In this document: piece after piece, positions 33,915-42,411 of the stretch
Layout: each line of letters opens with the position of its first letter
How positions within the stretch are numbered: position 1 is the stretch's first letter
The notes under the pieces: model-generated
Database searches by the model: none
What the model was told of the DNA's origin: nothing
Seen by the model: the letters and a program-made list of their open reading frames with translations, nothing else
Translations under genes and position numbers: made by a program
Assembly: GCF_020614395.1 (NCBI RefSeq)
Contig: NZ_CP085325.1
Coordinates: 1 to 64,000, forward strand
Reading direction: 5' to 3'
DNA: 64,000 nt
Source: Salarchaeum japonicum
Lineage (GTDB): Archaea; Halobacteriota; Halobacteria; Halobacteriales; Halobacteriaceae

Positions 33915-34274
33915 CTCGAACACCTCGAAACGCCGACGCATCGGGAGTGATTGCTCGCTCGCTCCTGCTGCGCCGGCACCCATCGCCGGTGCAATAACAA
34001 ACACGGCTCTCATGAGAACTCATAACTGATGATTGGCATCTGAGGCTGTGTGAATGGCTGAACGTAGTATGAGTGGCTTGAGCTATATTGGGTGTGTGAT
34101 TGATTAGAACAGAAGGGAACTTTTACGGCTGAATGTGTTTGGAATGAAATGAGGATCGCAACCAAATCGGACTTCTCCTCAACACAGTACTGCTGTTTTC
34201 GATTCTAAGTAGTTCCAAATACAAAACCAGATACCTGAAAGCAGTCGATCCTACGCGATTTCACCCGGAACGCG
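33915..34274. other. Intergenic stretch before the aconitase island
   Basis: No gene seen. Holds leader hairpin 10 near 33970 and a lower-GC tract (34020-34250) containing CATGAGAACTCAT, a partial inverted repeat; probably promoter for the minus-strand genes below 33914 and the downstream end of the aconitase gene. Confidence 0.5.
33970..33992 (-). promoter_or_regulatory. Leader GC hairpin 10
   Basis: GCGCCGGC/GCCGGTGC, 8-bp arms with one mismatch, preceded by TTGTTATTGC on the coding strand; 55 nt before the start at 33914. Confidence 0.5.
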
Positions 34275-37091
34275 TCACGAGTCGGTCAGAAGTTGCCGAA
34301 GCACGTAGTGCAGGATACCGCCGTGTTCAACATATCGCACACCGGCGGGCGTCCCGACCTGGGCCGTCACCGGGAACTCGACCGACGACCCGTCCGACCG
34401 CTCCGCAGTCACCGTCAACTCGGCCATCGGCTCCAGCCCGTCGTCCAACCCGTAGATAGCGAAGACTTCTGACCCGTCTAGTCCGAGCGCTTCACACGAG
34501 TCGCCGTCCTGGAACTGCAACGGCAGCACGCCCATCCCGACGAGATTGTCCCGGTAGATGCGCTCGTAGCTCTCGGCGATGGTTGCGCGAACGCCGAGGA
34601 GGTCGGTTCCCTTCGCCGCCCAGTCACGACTCGAGCCGGTTCCGAACTCCTCGCCCGCCATCACGACGAGGGGCGTCCCCTCCTCGTGGTAGCGCTGGCT
34701 GGCCTCGAACACGGTCGTCTGCTCGTCCGTCGGCTGGTGAATCGTGTAGCCGCCTTCGACGTCGTCGAGCATCTGGTTCTCGATGCGGACGTTGGCGAAC
34801 GTCCCCCGCATCATCACCTCGTGGTTGCCCCGGCGGGCACCGTACGTGTTGAACTCGTGAGGCTCGACACCGTGGTCCATCAGCCACTGCCCGGCGGGGA
34901 GGTCCGAGCCGAACGGTCCTGCGGGGCTGATGTGGTCGGTCGTCACCGTATCACCCAGTGTCAACAGACACCGTGCATCCTCGACGTTGGAGACGCTAGG
35001 TTTCTCCAGTGGGAAGTCCTTGAAAAACGGCGGTTCCCGGATGTACGTCGAGTCCTCGTCCCACTCGTAGACCTCGCCAGTCGGCGCATCCAACGCCTCC
35101 CATCGTTCGTCGCCCTCGAACACGGAGGCGTACTTCTCCTCGAACATCGACGGGTCGACGAAGTCGTGGACGGCTTCGTGGATCTCGTCGCTGTCCGGCC
35201 AGAGGTCCGACAGATAGACCGGGTTGCCGTCCTCGTCGTACCCCAGCGGGTCGTGCTCCAGATCGATGTCCATCCGACCGGCCAGCCCGTATGCCACCAC
35301 CAGCGGTGGGCTGGCGAGGTAGTTCGCCCGCACTTTTGGATGGATGCGTGCCTCGAAGTTCCGATTCCCGGAGAGTACGCTCGTCGTCCAGAGGTCGTGT
35401 TCGTCGATCGCGGTCTCAATCGGTTCGGGGAGTGGCCCTGCGTTTCCGATGCAGGTCGTACAGCCGTAGCCCACGACGTTGTAACCCAGGTCTTCGAGGT
35501 ACGGCAAGAGTCCCGATGCTTCGAGGTACTGGGTGACGACGCGGCTGCCGGGTGCGAGGCTGGTCTTGACGTAGTCCGGGACGTCGAGGCCGCGCTCGAC
35601 GGCGTTCTTCGCCAGGAGCCCGGCTGCCAGCATCACGGACGGATTTGACGTGTTCGTACAGCTGGTGATGGCGCTAACGACGACGCTCCCGTGCCCGATC
35701 TCGATTTCGTTGCCGTCGAGGTTCACTGTAGCGCGCTTCGTGAGGGGTCCCAGATTCTGTTTTTCAGTGTCGCCCGCTTGTTGAACGCCGCCGTCAGTTC
35801 GTTCGGCGTCGGTTGGTTCTCCGGTCAACTCGGCCTGGGTGTTGCCGCCCTCTCCGAGCCACCGGGCCAGCGCCTCCTCATCGATTTCATCGAGGGCTTC
35901 TTCGAACTCGCCGTGGAGTAATTCCCGGAAGTGGGTTCGCATGTCACCCATCTCGACGCGGGACTGGGGTTTCTTGGGGCCGGCGAGACTCGGCGTCACG
36001 GTCGAGAGGTCCAGTTCGACTGTCTCGGTGTACTCGGGGTTCTGCTCACCGAACAGCCCCTGGGCGTCCAGGTAGTTCCGGACGAGTTCGATGTGTTTCT
36101 CGTCGCGGCCCGTCAGTTCGAGGTAGTCGAGGGTGGCCTCGTCGACGGGGAACATGCTGATGGTCGAGCCCTGCTCGGGGGCCATATTGGCGATGGTCGC
36201 CCGGTCAGGGACGGTCAGCGTCTCCACGGCGGGGCCGTAGAACTCGACGAATCGGTCGACGACGCCGACGTCCCGGAGCAGTTCGGTGACGTGCAGTACG
36301 AGGTCGGTCGCTGTCGCACCCTCGGGGAGTTCACCCGTAAGTTTGACGCCGACGACTTCGGGGAGGTTCATCGTGATGGGCTGGCCGAGCATCGCGGCTT
36401 CGGCCTCGATGCCACCGACGCCCCAGCCGACGACGCCGATGCCGCCGATCATCGGCGTGTGACTGTCCGTGCCGACGAGCGTGTCCGGAAGCAGCCAGTT
36501 CTCGCCGTTCTGCTCGCGTTCGTGGACGACCTGCCCGAGATACTCTAGGTTCACCTGGTGAACAATTCCCGTTCCAGGTGGGACGACGCTGAAGTCGTCG
36601 AAGGCGTTTTGCGCCCACTTCAGTGCCCGGTACCGTTCGCTGTTGCGCTCGTACTCCAGTTCGACGTTCTTCTCGTAGGCGTCCTCGCTACCGAAGTAGT
36701 CCACTTGGACGCTGTGGTCGATCACGAGGTCGATGGGCACCTCGGGTTCGACGAGAGTTGGGTCGCGGTCCTTGCGGTCGACGGCCGACCGGAGCGCCGC
36801 GAGGTCTACGACGGCAGGGACGCCTGTGAGGTCCTGGAGGATGACCCGGGACGGCTGGAACGGAATGTCGGCGTCGGAAACGTCCGGTTGCCAGCCAGCG
36901 AGGTCACGGATGTCGTCCTCGGTAATGTCCTCCCCATCGGCGTTTCGGAGGACGGATTCGAGCATGACACGGATGCTAACCGGGAGTTTATCAAGTTCAC
37001 AGAGGCCTTCCTCTTCGAGGACGGTGAGGTCGGCCATCTTGTAGGTCGTTCCATCGGCTTCGAACTCGCGGATCGCATTGAAGGGGTTCAT
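34275..37091 (-). CDS. acnA: Aconitate hydratase (AcnA type)
   Basis: A 938-residue aconitase that isomerises citrate to isocitrate in the TCA cycle. The 4Fe-4S ligands are visible as SAITSCTNTSNPSVM and CTTCIGNAGP; the swivel domain follows (LGDTVTTDHISPAGPF; GEEFGTGSSRDWAAKG). Length and order match bacterial and archaeal AcnA/IRP1. An acidic insert (about 410-440, GEPTDAERTDGGVQQAGD) is haloarchaeal in style. A central-metabolism enzyme on a mobile plasmid is unusual. A GGAATACTTCAA sequence overlaps its start region and resembles the palindrome before the neighbouring Zn/Cd pump, so shared control is possible. Confidence 0.95.
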   Translation of the reverse strand: MNPFNAIREFEADGTTYKMADLTVLEEEGLCELDKLPVSIRVMLESVLRNADGEDITEDDIRDLAGWQPDVSDADIPFQPSRVILQDLTGVPAVVDLAALRSAVDRKDRDPTLVEPEVPIDLVIDHSVQVDYFGSEDAYEKNVELEYERNSERYRALKWAQNAFDDFSVVPPGTGIVHQVNLEYLGQVVHEREQNGENWLLPDTLVGTDSHTPMIGGIGVVGWGVGGIEAEAAMLGQPITMNLPEVVGVKLTGELPEGATATDLVLHVTELLRDVGVVDRFVEFYGPAVETLTVPDRATIANMAPEQGSTISMFPVDEATLDYLELTGRDEKHIELVRNYLDAQGLFGEQNPEYTETVELDLSTVTPSLAGPKKPQSRVEMGDMRTHFRELLHGEFEEALDEIDEEALARWLGEGGNTQAELTGEPTDAERTDGGVQQAGDTEKQNLGPLTKRATVNLDGNEIEIGHGSVVVSAITSCTNTSNPSVMLAAGLLAKNAVERGLDVPDYVKTSLAPGSRVVTQYLEASGLLPYLEDLGYNVVGYGCTTCIGNAGPLPEPIETAIDEHDLWTTSVLSGNRNFEARIHPKVRANYLASPPLVVAYGLAGRMDIDLEHDPLGYDEDGNPVYLSDLWPDSDEIHEAVHDFVDPSMFEEKYASVFEGDERWEALDAPTGEVYEWDEDSTYIREPPFFKDFPLEKPSVSNVEDARCLLTLGDTVTTDHISPAGPFGSDLPAGQWLMDHGVEPHEFNTYGARRGNHEVMMRGTFANVRIENQMLDDVEGGYTIHQPTDEQTTVFEASQRYHEEGTPLVVMAGEEFGTGSSRDWAAKGTDLLGVRATIAESYERIYRDNLVGMGVLPLQFQDGDSCEALGLDGSEVFAIYGLDDGLEPMAELTVTAERSDGSSVEFPVTAQVGTPAGVRYVEHGGILHYVLRQLLTDS

Positions 37092-37265
37092 TATTGTGGA
37101 ATACTTCAAACGGAGTAACGGTTATTCTTGTCCCCGTTCTCGGGAGACGGGATTCGAGCAGTTGGACCTGCCCGAAGGGGTTCAGAGAGCTCGTTGCTCT
37201 CGCGTTCGACGAGTGGTACAGTTCTGCATAAGGTGGCACTGCCTTCCTCGCCAGTGTTCATGGGT

Positions 37266-39671
37266 TCAGGCACCCGTTTCTTGGCCAGTCTTACTGTCCA
37301 TGCGTTCAGGCGCGATTCGTGACAACCGCATCGCGTTCCCGGTGACGCCGAGGCTCATCCCCATGTCGCCGACGATGACCGCGACCGCGACGCTCACCAG
37401 TCCCAGCGGGACGCCGAGTGCAAGCAGGGCCTTCACGCCGAGGCTCGACCAGATGTTCTGGCGGATCACGCCGTTCGCCGTGTGCGACAGCCCGTAGAGA
37501 TACGGCAGCTTGCTGATGTCGTCGCCCATCAGCGCGATGTCGGCGGTCTCGATTGCGGTGTCCGTTCCGGCCGCGCCCATCGCGATGCCGACCTCAGCGG
37601 TCGCCAGCGCGGGCGCGTCGTTGATGCCGTCGCCGACCATCGCCACGTCGCCGTACTCCGCCTGTAACGCCTCCACGGCATCGACCTTCTCGTCGGGCAA
37701 TAGTTCTGCGCGATACTCGTCGACGCCGACCTGTTCGGCGATCGCACGGGCCGTCCCCTCGTTGTCGCCGGTCAGCATCACGACGTGCGCGACGCCGAGT
37801 TCGTGCAGCCGTGCGACCGCCCGTTCGGCGGCCGGCCGCACCTCGTCGGCAATGGCGATAATGCCGATCAATTCGGTATCCGTGCCGACGAGGACGACCG
37901 TCTTCCCCTCATTCTCGAACCGCGAGATCGCGCCGTCCTCGAGGTCGGCACAGTCCTCGCGTTCGCACTGCTCGTGGGCCACTTCGGCGACTGCGCCGCC
38001 GTCGGCACGGAGGTGGGCGTGCGACAGGTCGAAACCCAACTCCTCGAAGAGGGCGGGCTTGCCTGCATAGTACGTCTCGCCGTCGATGTCTGCGCTGATC
38101 CCCTTTCCGGTGATGCTCTCGAATTTCTCGATACTCGGCACGTCATCGCCGGCATCCTTTTCGGCGCGTTCGAGTATCGCCTCGGCGATTGGGTGTTCGC
38201 TTCGCTGCTCGAGTGCAGCCGCGTGCTGGAGTACCGTCTCGTCGTTCGTACCGCCAAGCGCTACGACGTCCGTGACCGCGAGTTCGCCCTTGGTGAGGGT
38301 ACCAGTCTTGTCGAGGGCGATGGCGTCCACCTCGCCCATCGCTTCGAGGTGGTTGCCGCCTTTGATGAGGACACCGTTCTTCGCGGCACTGGTGATCCCC
38401 GACACCACGGAGACTGGGGTCGAGATGACAAACGCACACGGGCAGGCGATCACCAGCAGAGTAAGCCCCCGAATGAACCACGCCTGCCAGTCGCCCGCGA
38501 AGGTGAACCCGTAACCGGCTAGGTCCACCGACACCGGATCAGCGATAACCAGCGGCGGGATAGCGGCGGTCAGGATTGCCAGCACGACGACGAGGGGTGT
38601 GTAGTAGCCGGCGAACTGGTCGACGAACTGCTCGGACTCGGTCTTCTTCGCCTGTGCGCCCTGCACCATCTCGATGATCTGCGAGAGCGTCGACTCCGAG
38701 GCGGCCGAAGTGGCCTCGAACTCGAGGTATCCTTCCTCGTTGATGCTGCCCGCGTACACTTCGTCGCCGGCAGCCTTGTCGACGGGGACGCTCTCGCCCG
38801 TGATCGGCGACTGGTCGACTGCACTCTCGCCTTCGATGACCGTCCCGTCGAGCGGAATCTTGTCACCGGGGCGAACAACCACGGTCTCGCCCACCTCCAC
38901 CTCCTCGGCGGGCACCGTGACTTCCTCACCATCGCGAAGGACGGTCGCCTCGTCGGGCGAGAGTTCCATCAGCTCGCGCAGGGAGTCCCGTGCCCTGTCC
39001 ATCGCATAGTCCTCGAGCAGCTCGGCGATGCTGAATAGGACGGCCAGCGTCGCCGCCTCGACGAAGTAGCCGATACCGGTCGCGGCGATGATGGCCGTCC
39101 CCATTAGCAGGTCGATGTCCAGACTCCGGTTCTTCGCGGAGTAGTACCCGCTACGGACGACCGGGATGCCACTGGCCGCGACGGCGCCGAGGAACAGGAC
39201 ATCTGCGATGTGGAGCGGGTACTCGAGGACACTTGCGATGGCGATGTTCTGTCCTGCGAGGAAGAACTCGAAGAGGAGCCCGACGGTGAGGAACGCCGCG
39301 CCGAGCCACGTCTTCTTCGCGCGAGGACTCGTCCAGACCTCCGATGGTGGTGCGATGTCGACGCCATCGGCCGCCTGGTTGTCCTCATCATCGCCCTCGG
39401 CGTCCGAGCCCCCGACGACCTCGTAGCCGGCGCCTTCAATCGCCTTGACGACGTCGGCTTCGCTAGTCCGATCAGGGTCGTACGTGACGTTGGCTGTGCC
39501 GGTGGTCGGCTGGAGCGTGACGTCAGTAATGCCGTCGACACGCTGGAGGCTCTTGTTCACCTTTTGGGCGCAAGAGGGACAGTCCATCTCGGGAACGGCG
39601 AGGCGGGCGGTCAGCTCACGTCGCTGTCCGCCGCCGCTCGTTCCTCCTGCTGCGTCCGGATTCTCTGTCAT
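37266..39671 (-). CDS. Zn/Cd/Pb-type P1B ATPase
   Basis: An 801-residue P1B-type pump. N-terminal HMA with VPEMDCPSCAQK (31, 34), eight membrane helices, transport motif ACPCAFVISTP near 412, DKTGT near 454, SEHPIAEAI and [11 protein letters not shown]. The CPC plus HMA pattern fits the ZntA/CadA class. The nucleotide-binding domain carries an unusual cysteine-rich insert, HEQCEREDCADLEDG (about 569-583), which could be an extra metal site. Its promoter contains the palindrome at 39708-39723 and the regulator gene at 39732 lies directly upstream on the same strand. Confidence 0.92.
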   Translation of the reverse strand: MTENPDAAGGTSGGGQRRELTARLAVPEMDCPSCAQKVNKSLQRVDGITDVTLQPTTGTANVTYDPDRTSEADVVKAIEGAGYEVVGGSDAEGDDEDNQAADGVDIAPPSEVWTSPRAKKTWLGAAFLTVGLLFEFFLAGQNIAIASVLEYPLHIADVLFLGAVAASGIPVVRSGYYSAKNRSLDIDLLMGTAIIAATGIGYFVEAATLAVLFSIAELLEDYAMDRARDSLRELMELSPDEATVLRDGEEVTVPAEEVEVGETVVVRPGDKIPLDGTVIEGESAVDQSPITGESVPVDKAAGDEVYAGSINEEGYLEFEATSAASESTLSQIIEMVQGAQAKKTESEQFVDQFAGYYTPLVVVLAILTAAIPPLVIADPVSVDLAGYGFTFAGDWQAWFIRGLTLLVIACPCAFVISTPVSVVSGITSAAKNGVLIKGGNHLEAMGEVDAIALDKTGTLTKGELAVTDVVALGGTNDETVLQHAAALEQRSEHPIAEAILERAEKDAGDDVPSIEKFESITGKGISADIDGETYYAGKPALFEELGFDLSHAHLRADGGAVAEVAHEQCEREDCADLEDGAISRFENEGKTVVLVGTDTELIGIIAIADEVRPAAERAVARLHELGVAHVVMLTGDNEGTARAIAEQVGVDEYRAELLPDEKVDAVEALQAEYGDVAMVGDGINDAPALATAEVGIAMGAAGTDTAIETADIALMGDDISKLPYLYGLSHTANGVIRQNIWSSLGVKALLALGVPLGLVSVAVAVIVGDMGMSLGVTGNAMRLSRIAPERMDSKTGQETGA

Positions 39672-39707
39672 CACGTCACGGTAGGAGCGGGAGTTCGATA
39701 TGTCTTT

Positions 39708-39723
39708 GTTGGAATATTCCAAC
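39708..39723. promoter_or_regulatory. Perfect 16-bp palindrome, candidate metal operator
   Basis: GTTGGAATATTCCAAC lies between the regulator's stop and the pump's start (ATG 39671); a CATATCG box about 25 bp before the ATG is the probable promoter. The palindrome sits just upstream of it, where an activator or repressor would bind. Confidence 0.65.
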
Positions 39724-39731
39724 TACGGCCC

Positions 39732-40478
39732 TCAGTGGGATGCCAGCCGTTCTTCCGCTACCCGCTCGCCGGCGACATGTTGCTTCGCCAAATGTTCTTC
39801 CGCCCGACGGAGTCGGTAGGTGAGTGTTGACCGTGGCACGTCGAGATGCTCTGCGAGTTCTCCAACATCGACCTCGCGGGGTGATTCGTAGTAGCCGTGT
39901 TCGACGGCGGCCTGGAGAGCAGCCTCTTGGGCTGGAGGCAATCCACTTGGTGTTCCGTCGCTTCCCCTAGCTGATGTTGTGTCCGCTGTGCGGAGCATCT
40001 CCATCTGGGCGCACTCCCCGACGGCGACTTTGAGAGCGTCGAAGAACGCCGCCACGTCGCCATCGCCGGAGTGGATGAGTCGCCACGTGTAGTGGCGGCC
40101 CTCGTGACGAGTCTCGAACAGCACGCCGTCGCCGAGGTGGTCGCGAGCGATGTGGGGGACTGAGGCGCAGGTCGGAGTGCGCTCCCAATCTGAGTAGAGG
40201 ATGAGCGCGTTGTCCGTGCGGTCGAGGACGCGGGTGGTCTGTGTGGCGTTGCAGTCCTCGGTGGCGAGACAGTCAGCGTAGTAGTCGCCGTTGAGAAAGG
40301 CGTCCTCGATGGCGTTGAGCGCCTCAGGCGTACCGGTGGCATGGTCGACCCGCCAGAGACGCTCGGCAGTGGCGTGCAGCGAGAGCGAGCGAACGCGAGC
40401 GTCGGGGTGGTCGGCGAGGGCGTCCGCCACCCTGTTGCAGCCGGGCTCGTATTCGAGAGCGAAGACGAGTTCGCGCAT
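39732..40478 (-). CDS. Bat-type (HTH_10) transcriptional regulator, probable metal sensor
   Basis: A 248-residue haloarchaeal regulator. The C-terminal HTH_10 domain has GLPPAQEAALQAAVEHGYYESPREVDVGELAEHLDVPRSTLTYRLRRAEEHL. The N-terminal sensor region has cysteines in CNRVADALADH, ADCLATEDCNATQ, TCASV and GECAQM that could bind Zn or Cd. It precedes the P1B pump on the same strand and likely controls it through the palindrome at 39708. I use ATG 40478 (MRELVFALEYEPG, the usual family start); another ATG lies at 40511. Confidence 0.85.
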   Translation of the reverse strand: MRELVFALEYEPGCNRVADALADHPDARVRSLSLHATAERLWRVDHATGTPEALNAIEDAFLNGDYYADCLATEDCNATQTTRVLDRTDNALILYSDWERTPTCASVPHIARDHLGDGVLFETRHEGRHYTWRLIHSGDGDVAAFFDALKVAVGECAQMEMLRTADTTSARGSDGTPSGLPPAQEAALQAAVEHGYYESPREVDVGELAEHLDVPRSTLTYRLRRAEEHLAKQHVAGERVAEERLASH

Positions 40479-40539
40479 ACCCCGTCTAAGGCCTGCTACG
40501 ACATAACCCATGGCCTGCAGCGTTATCGACCAGTAGATC

Positions 40540-40824
40540 TCAGATTACGTCGTCAGGGTCGTGAACTTCCTGCATTCGCTGTGCTTCGGCCGCGTATTGC
40601 TCCTGGAGGTCGGGGTCATCGACCATGCCAAGATTGCCGGGTTCAGCATCGACTGCTGCTGTCGTATCTCGGACGTCGGTGAAGGACGTGAGTGCGCGTT
40701 CCTTCCGATAGTACTGTTCTCCATCGGGTGTTGCGTAGGTGAGGATGATCAGGTTCTGCTCGTCATCGGAGTACGTCCGTTCGACAAGCCAAACACGAAC
40801 GTCATCTTCAGACTGATTTGACAT
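40540..40824 (-). CDS. Small hypothetical plasmid protein
   Basis: A 94-residue protein: VRVWLVERTYSDDEQNLIILTYATPDGEQYYRKERALTSFTDVRDTTAAVDAEPGNLGMVDDPDLQEQYAAEAQRM. A small beta-rich domain and helical end. No known family. Begins 37 bp after the DUF6735-like gene's stop. Confidence 0.7.
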   Translation of the reverse strand: MSNQSEDDVRVWLVERTYSDDEQNLIILTYATPDGEQYYRKERALTSFTDVRDTTAAVDAEPGNLGMVDDPDLQEQYAAEAQRMQEVHDPDDVI

Positions 40825-40861
40825 ACTTAGACATCCCCCGATATCCACTAAGGGATTGGTG

Positions 40862-41524
40862 TTACGGCTTGCCGAGACTCGCTGTCTCGAAGGGTGATTC
40901 TCCGGTCGGAATGAGCAGCTCCTGTCGGTCTCCGACTCGCTCGGCCAGCTTCCGTTTCAGATACTGTCTCGCCGTCGACGGCGTGAAGACGCCCTTGTCG
41001 AGCATATCGCCGATGACGTCTTTGAGGGCCGCGAACTGGCCCTGCAGGTGGCCGTCGCCGACCGGCTCGCCGTCGTACCAACGCACCGTCGCGAGCGCAC
41101 CGTTCCCGACCGTCTCTCCCTGTTCGACTGTCTCCGAATCGTACTGCAGGCCGAACCACAGCGTCCGATAGGCGGTCACCTCGAACGTCGTCGACACCAC
41201 GAAGAACGCCTCGTGGTGGAGATAGTCGAGATGGTCCGCGACGATCTCGTCGAGCGTGAGCCCGGTGGCGCGGGGCTTCAGCTCCACGACCGTCGACGGC
41301 CGATCTTCGCCAGCGAGGTAGCCGTCGACCGCATCTGTCTCGAGGCCATCGGCTAACTCCGCCAGCAGCTGTTTCGCCCACTTGGAGTCGGTGTCTTCGC
41401 CACCGAACGGTGTTTCGGCCGATATTCGGTGTTTGAGCTTGAGATTCGCAGCACCCCAATGAGAGTAGTGGAGCGTGTACTGTCCGTCTGTCCGTTCGTA
41501 CGCAACGAGTGCGCGGTGACCCAT
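40862..41524 (-). CDS. DUF6735-like haloarchaeal protein
   Basis: A 220-residue protein starting MGHRALVAYERTDGQYTLHYSHWGAANLKLKHRI, a pattern I associate with DUF6735. A middle region VVELKPRATGLTLDEIVADHLDYLHHEAFFVVSTTFEVTAYRTLWFGL follows, and a C-terminal helical segment KDVIGDMLDKGVFTPSTARQYLKRKLAER. It occurs widely on haloarchaeal plasmids; function unknown. GAGGTGAT lies before the ATG. Confidence 0.78.
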   Translation of the reverse strand: MGHRALVAYERTDGQYTLHYSHWGAANLKLKHRISAETPFGGEDTDSKWAKQLLAELADGLETDAVDGYLAGEDRPSTVVELKPRATGLTLDEIVADHLDYLHHEAFFVVSTTFEVTAYRTLWFGLQYDSETVEQGETVGNGALATVRWYDGEPVGDGHLQGQFAALKDVIGDMLDKGVFTPSTARQYLKRKLAERVGDRQELLIPTGESPFETASLGKP

Positions 41525-41561
41525 CGAGCAATCACCTCACGGGGCGACCGCGACTGGATCG

Positions 41562-41580
41562 CCCCGCACCCCTCCCGGGG
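41562..41580 (-). promoter_or_regulatory. Leader GC hairpin 11
   Basis: CCCCG/CGGGG arms around CACCCCTCC, preceded by TTTGTTCGT on the coding strand; 37 nt before the start at 41524. Confidence 0.55.
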
Positions 41581-41591
41581 GACGAACAAAG

Positions 41592-41972
41592 CTACTCGTC
41601 GATCGGGTCGGGTGAACTGAGGTCCGCGTGGAGGACTTCGCCGTCGCGAACGACGTACCGCTTGGCCAGGACTGGGAAGCGGCACTTGGTAAATCCGGCT
41701 GTCTGGATGTCGAATTCTTCGTTCGGTTCGAGATACTCCGCGAGCGACCGGAGGAACTCGTGGGTGACGATGCCACCGTCGTAGTCAGGAAGTCCGTTCT
41801 CACGAGCCTCGTACACTTCGAAGCTGTCGTAGCCCCAGATGATCAGTTCGCCGTCGTCGTCCACCTCCCAGTTGAGCGTCCCGAAGCAGTGGTTCTCACA
41901 GAGTTCGCGGACTGCCTGTGGGTCTGTTACGAGCGCGCCGGTCGATGTCGTTGCGGCTTGGAGTATTGCCAT
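41592..41972 (-). CDS. Hypothetical plasmid protein
   Basis: A 126-residue protein: LCENHCFGTLNWEVDDDGELIIWGYDSFEVYEARENGLPDYDGGIVTHEFLRSLAEYLEPNEEFDIQTAGFTKCRFPVLAKRYVVRDGEVLHADL. Mixed alpha/beta with four aromatic-rich strands; no motif recognised. Part of the minus-strand array separated by hairpins. Confidence 0.73.
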   Translation of the reverse strand: MAILQAATTSTGALVTDPQAVRELCENHCFGTLNWEVDDDGELIIWGYDSFEVYEARENGLPDYDGGIVTHEFLRSLAEYLEPNEEFDIQTAGFTKCRFPVLAKRYVVRDGEVLHADLSSPDPIDE

Positions 41973-41996
41973 GGATTGTTCTCGGGAGCTGTCTCG

Positions 41997-42021
41997 CGCC
42001 CCCGCACCCCTTCAGGGGGCG
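41997..42021 (-). promoter_or_regulatory. Leader GC hairpin 12
   Basis: CGCCCCC/GGGGGCG, 7-bp perfect arms around GCACCCCTTCA, preceded by TTGTT on the coding strand; 24 nt before the start at 41972. Confidence 0.65.
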
Positions 42022-42078
42022 AACAACCGTTCACGCTGTGACGGCCACAGGACGCTGAGCTGCCGACGCGTCGAGCTG

Positions 42079-42267
42079 TCAGGATTCTCTGTTGACGTCA
42101 CCGTCCCCTGTCGTATTCGGTTGGGTGAGAACATCCACCTGCTCGAGGAGCGTCGTCGCGGTGCTAATTCGCTCTCGATCAGCGGGCCCCAATTGGTCGG
42201 CGTCGATACTGGAGAGGCTGCTAAGCGCGCGGTGGAGTCGATAGCCAGGGGTGTCTCGTGGGTCCAT
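42079..42267 (-). CDS. Small hypothetical protein
   Basis: A 62-residue, helical and acidic protein (LHRALSSLSSIDADQLGPADRERISTATTLLEQVDVLTQP). The ATG at 42267 is preceded by GGAGGCGCACAC, with GGAGG in hairpin 13. Support is positional (operator copy 6, hairpin, ribosome site) and compositional; no family. Confidence 0.6.
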   Translation of the reverse strand: MDPRDTPGYRLHRALSSLSSIDADQLGPADRERISTATTLLEQVDVLTQPNTTGDGDVNRES

Positions 42268-42271
42268 GTGT

Positions 42272-42294
42272 GCGCCTCCGCCAATTCTCGGCGC
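42272..42294 (-). promoter_or_regulatory. Leader GC hairpin 13 overlapping a ribosome-binding site
   Basis: GCGCC/GGCGC arms, preceded by GTTTTTCG on the coding strand; the downstream arm includes GGAGGCGC four bases before the ATG at 42267. Confidence 0.6.
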
Positions 42295-42357
42295 CGAAAA
42301 ACACCGGCGGGCAGTCAGCAGGTGTGGTATCGTCGGGTGGTCGCGAGCTGGCTTCTG

Positions 42358-42398
42358 TTAACCAACAACTCCGAGCCGACACCAGGATTGTTGGTTAA
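42358..42398. promoter_or_regulatory. Operator-like inverted repeat, copy 6
   Basis: TTAACCAACA at 42358-42367 and TGTTGGTTAA at 42389-42398, 21-nt spacer; 90 bp before the start at 42267 and just after the stop at 42412. Confidence 0.85.
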
Positions 42399-42411
42399 TT
42401 TGACGTTGTCT

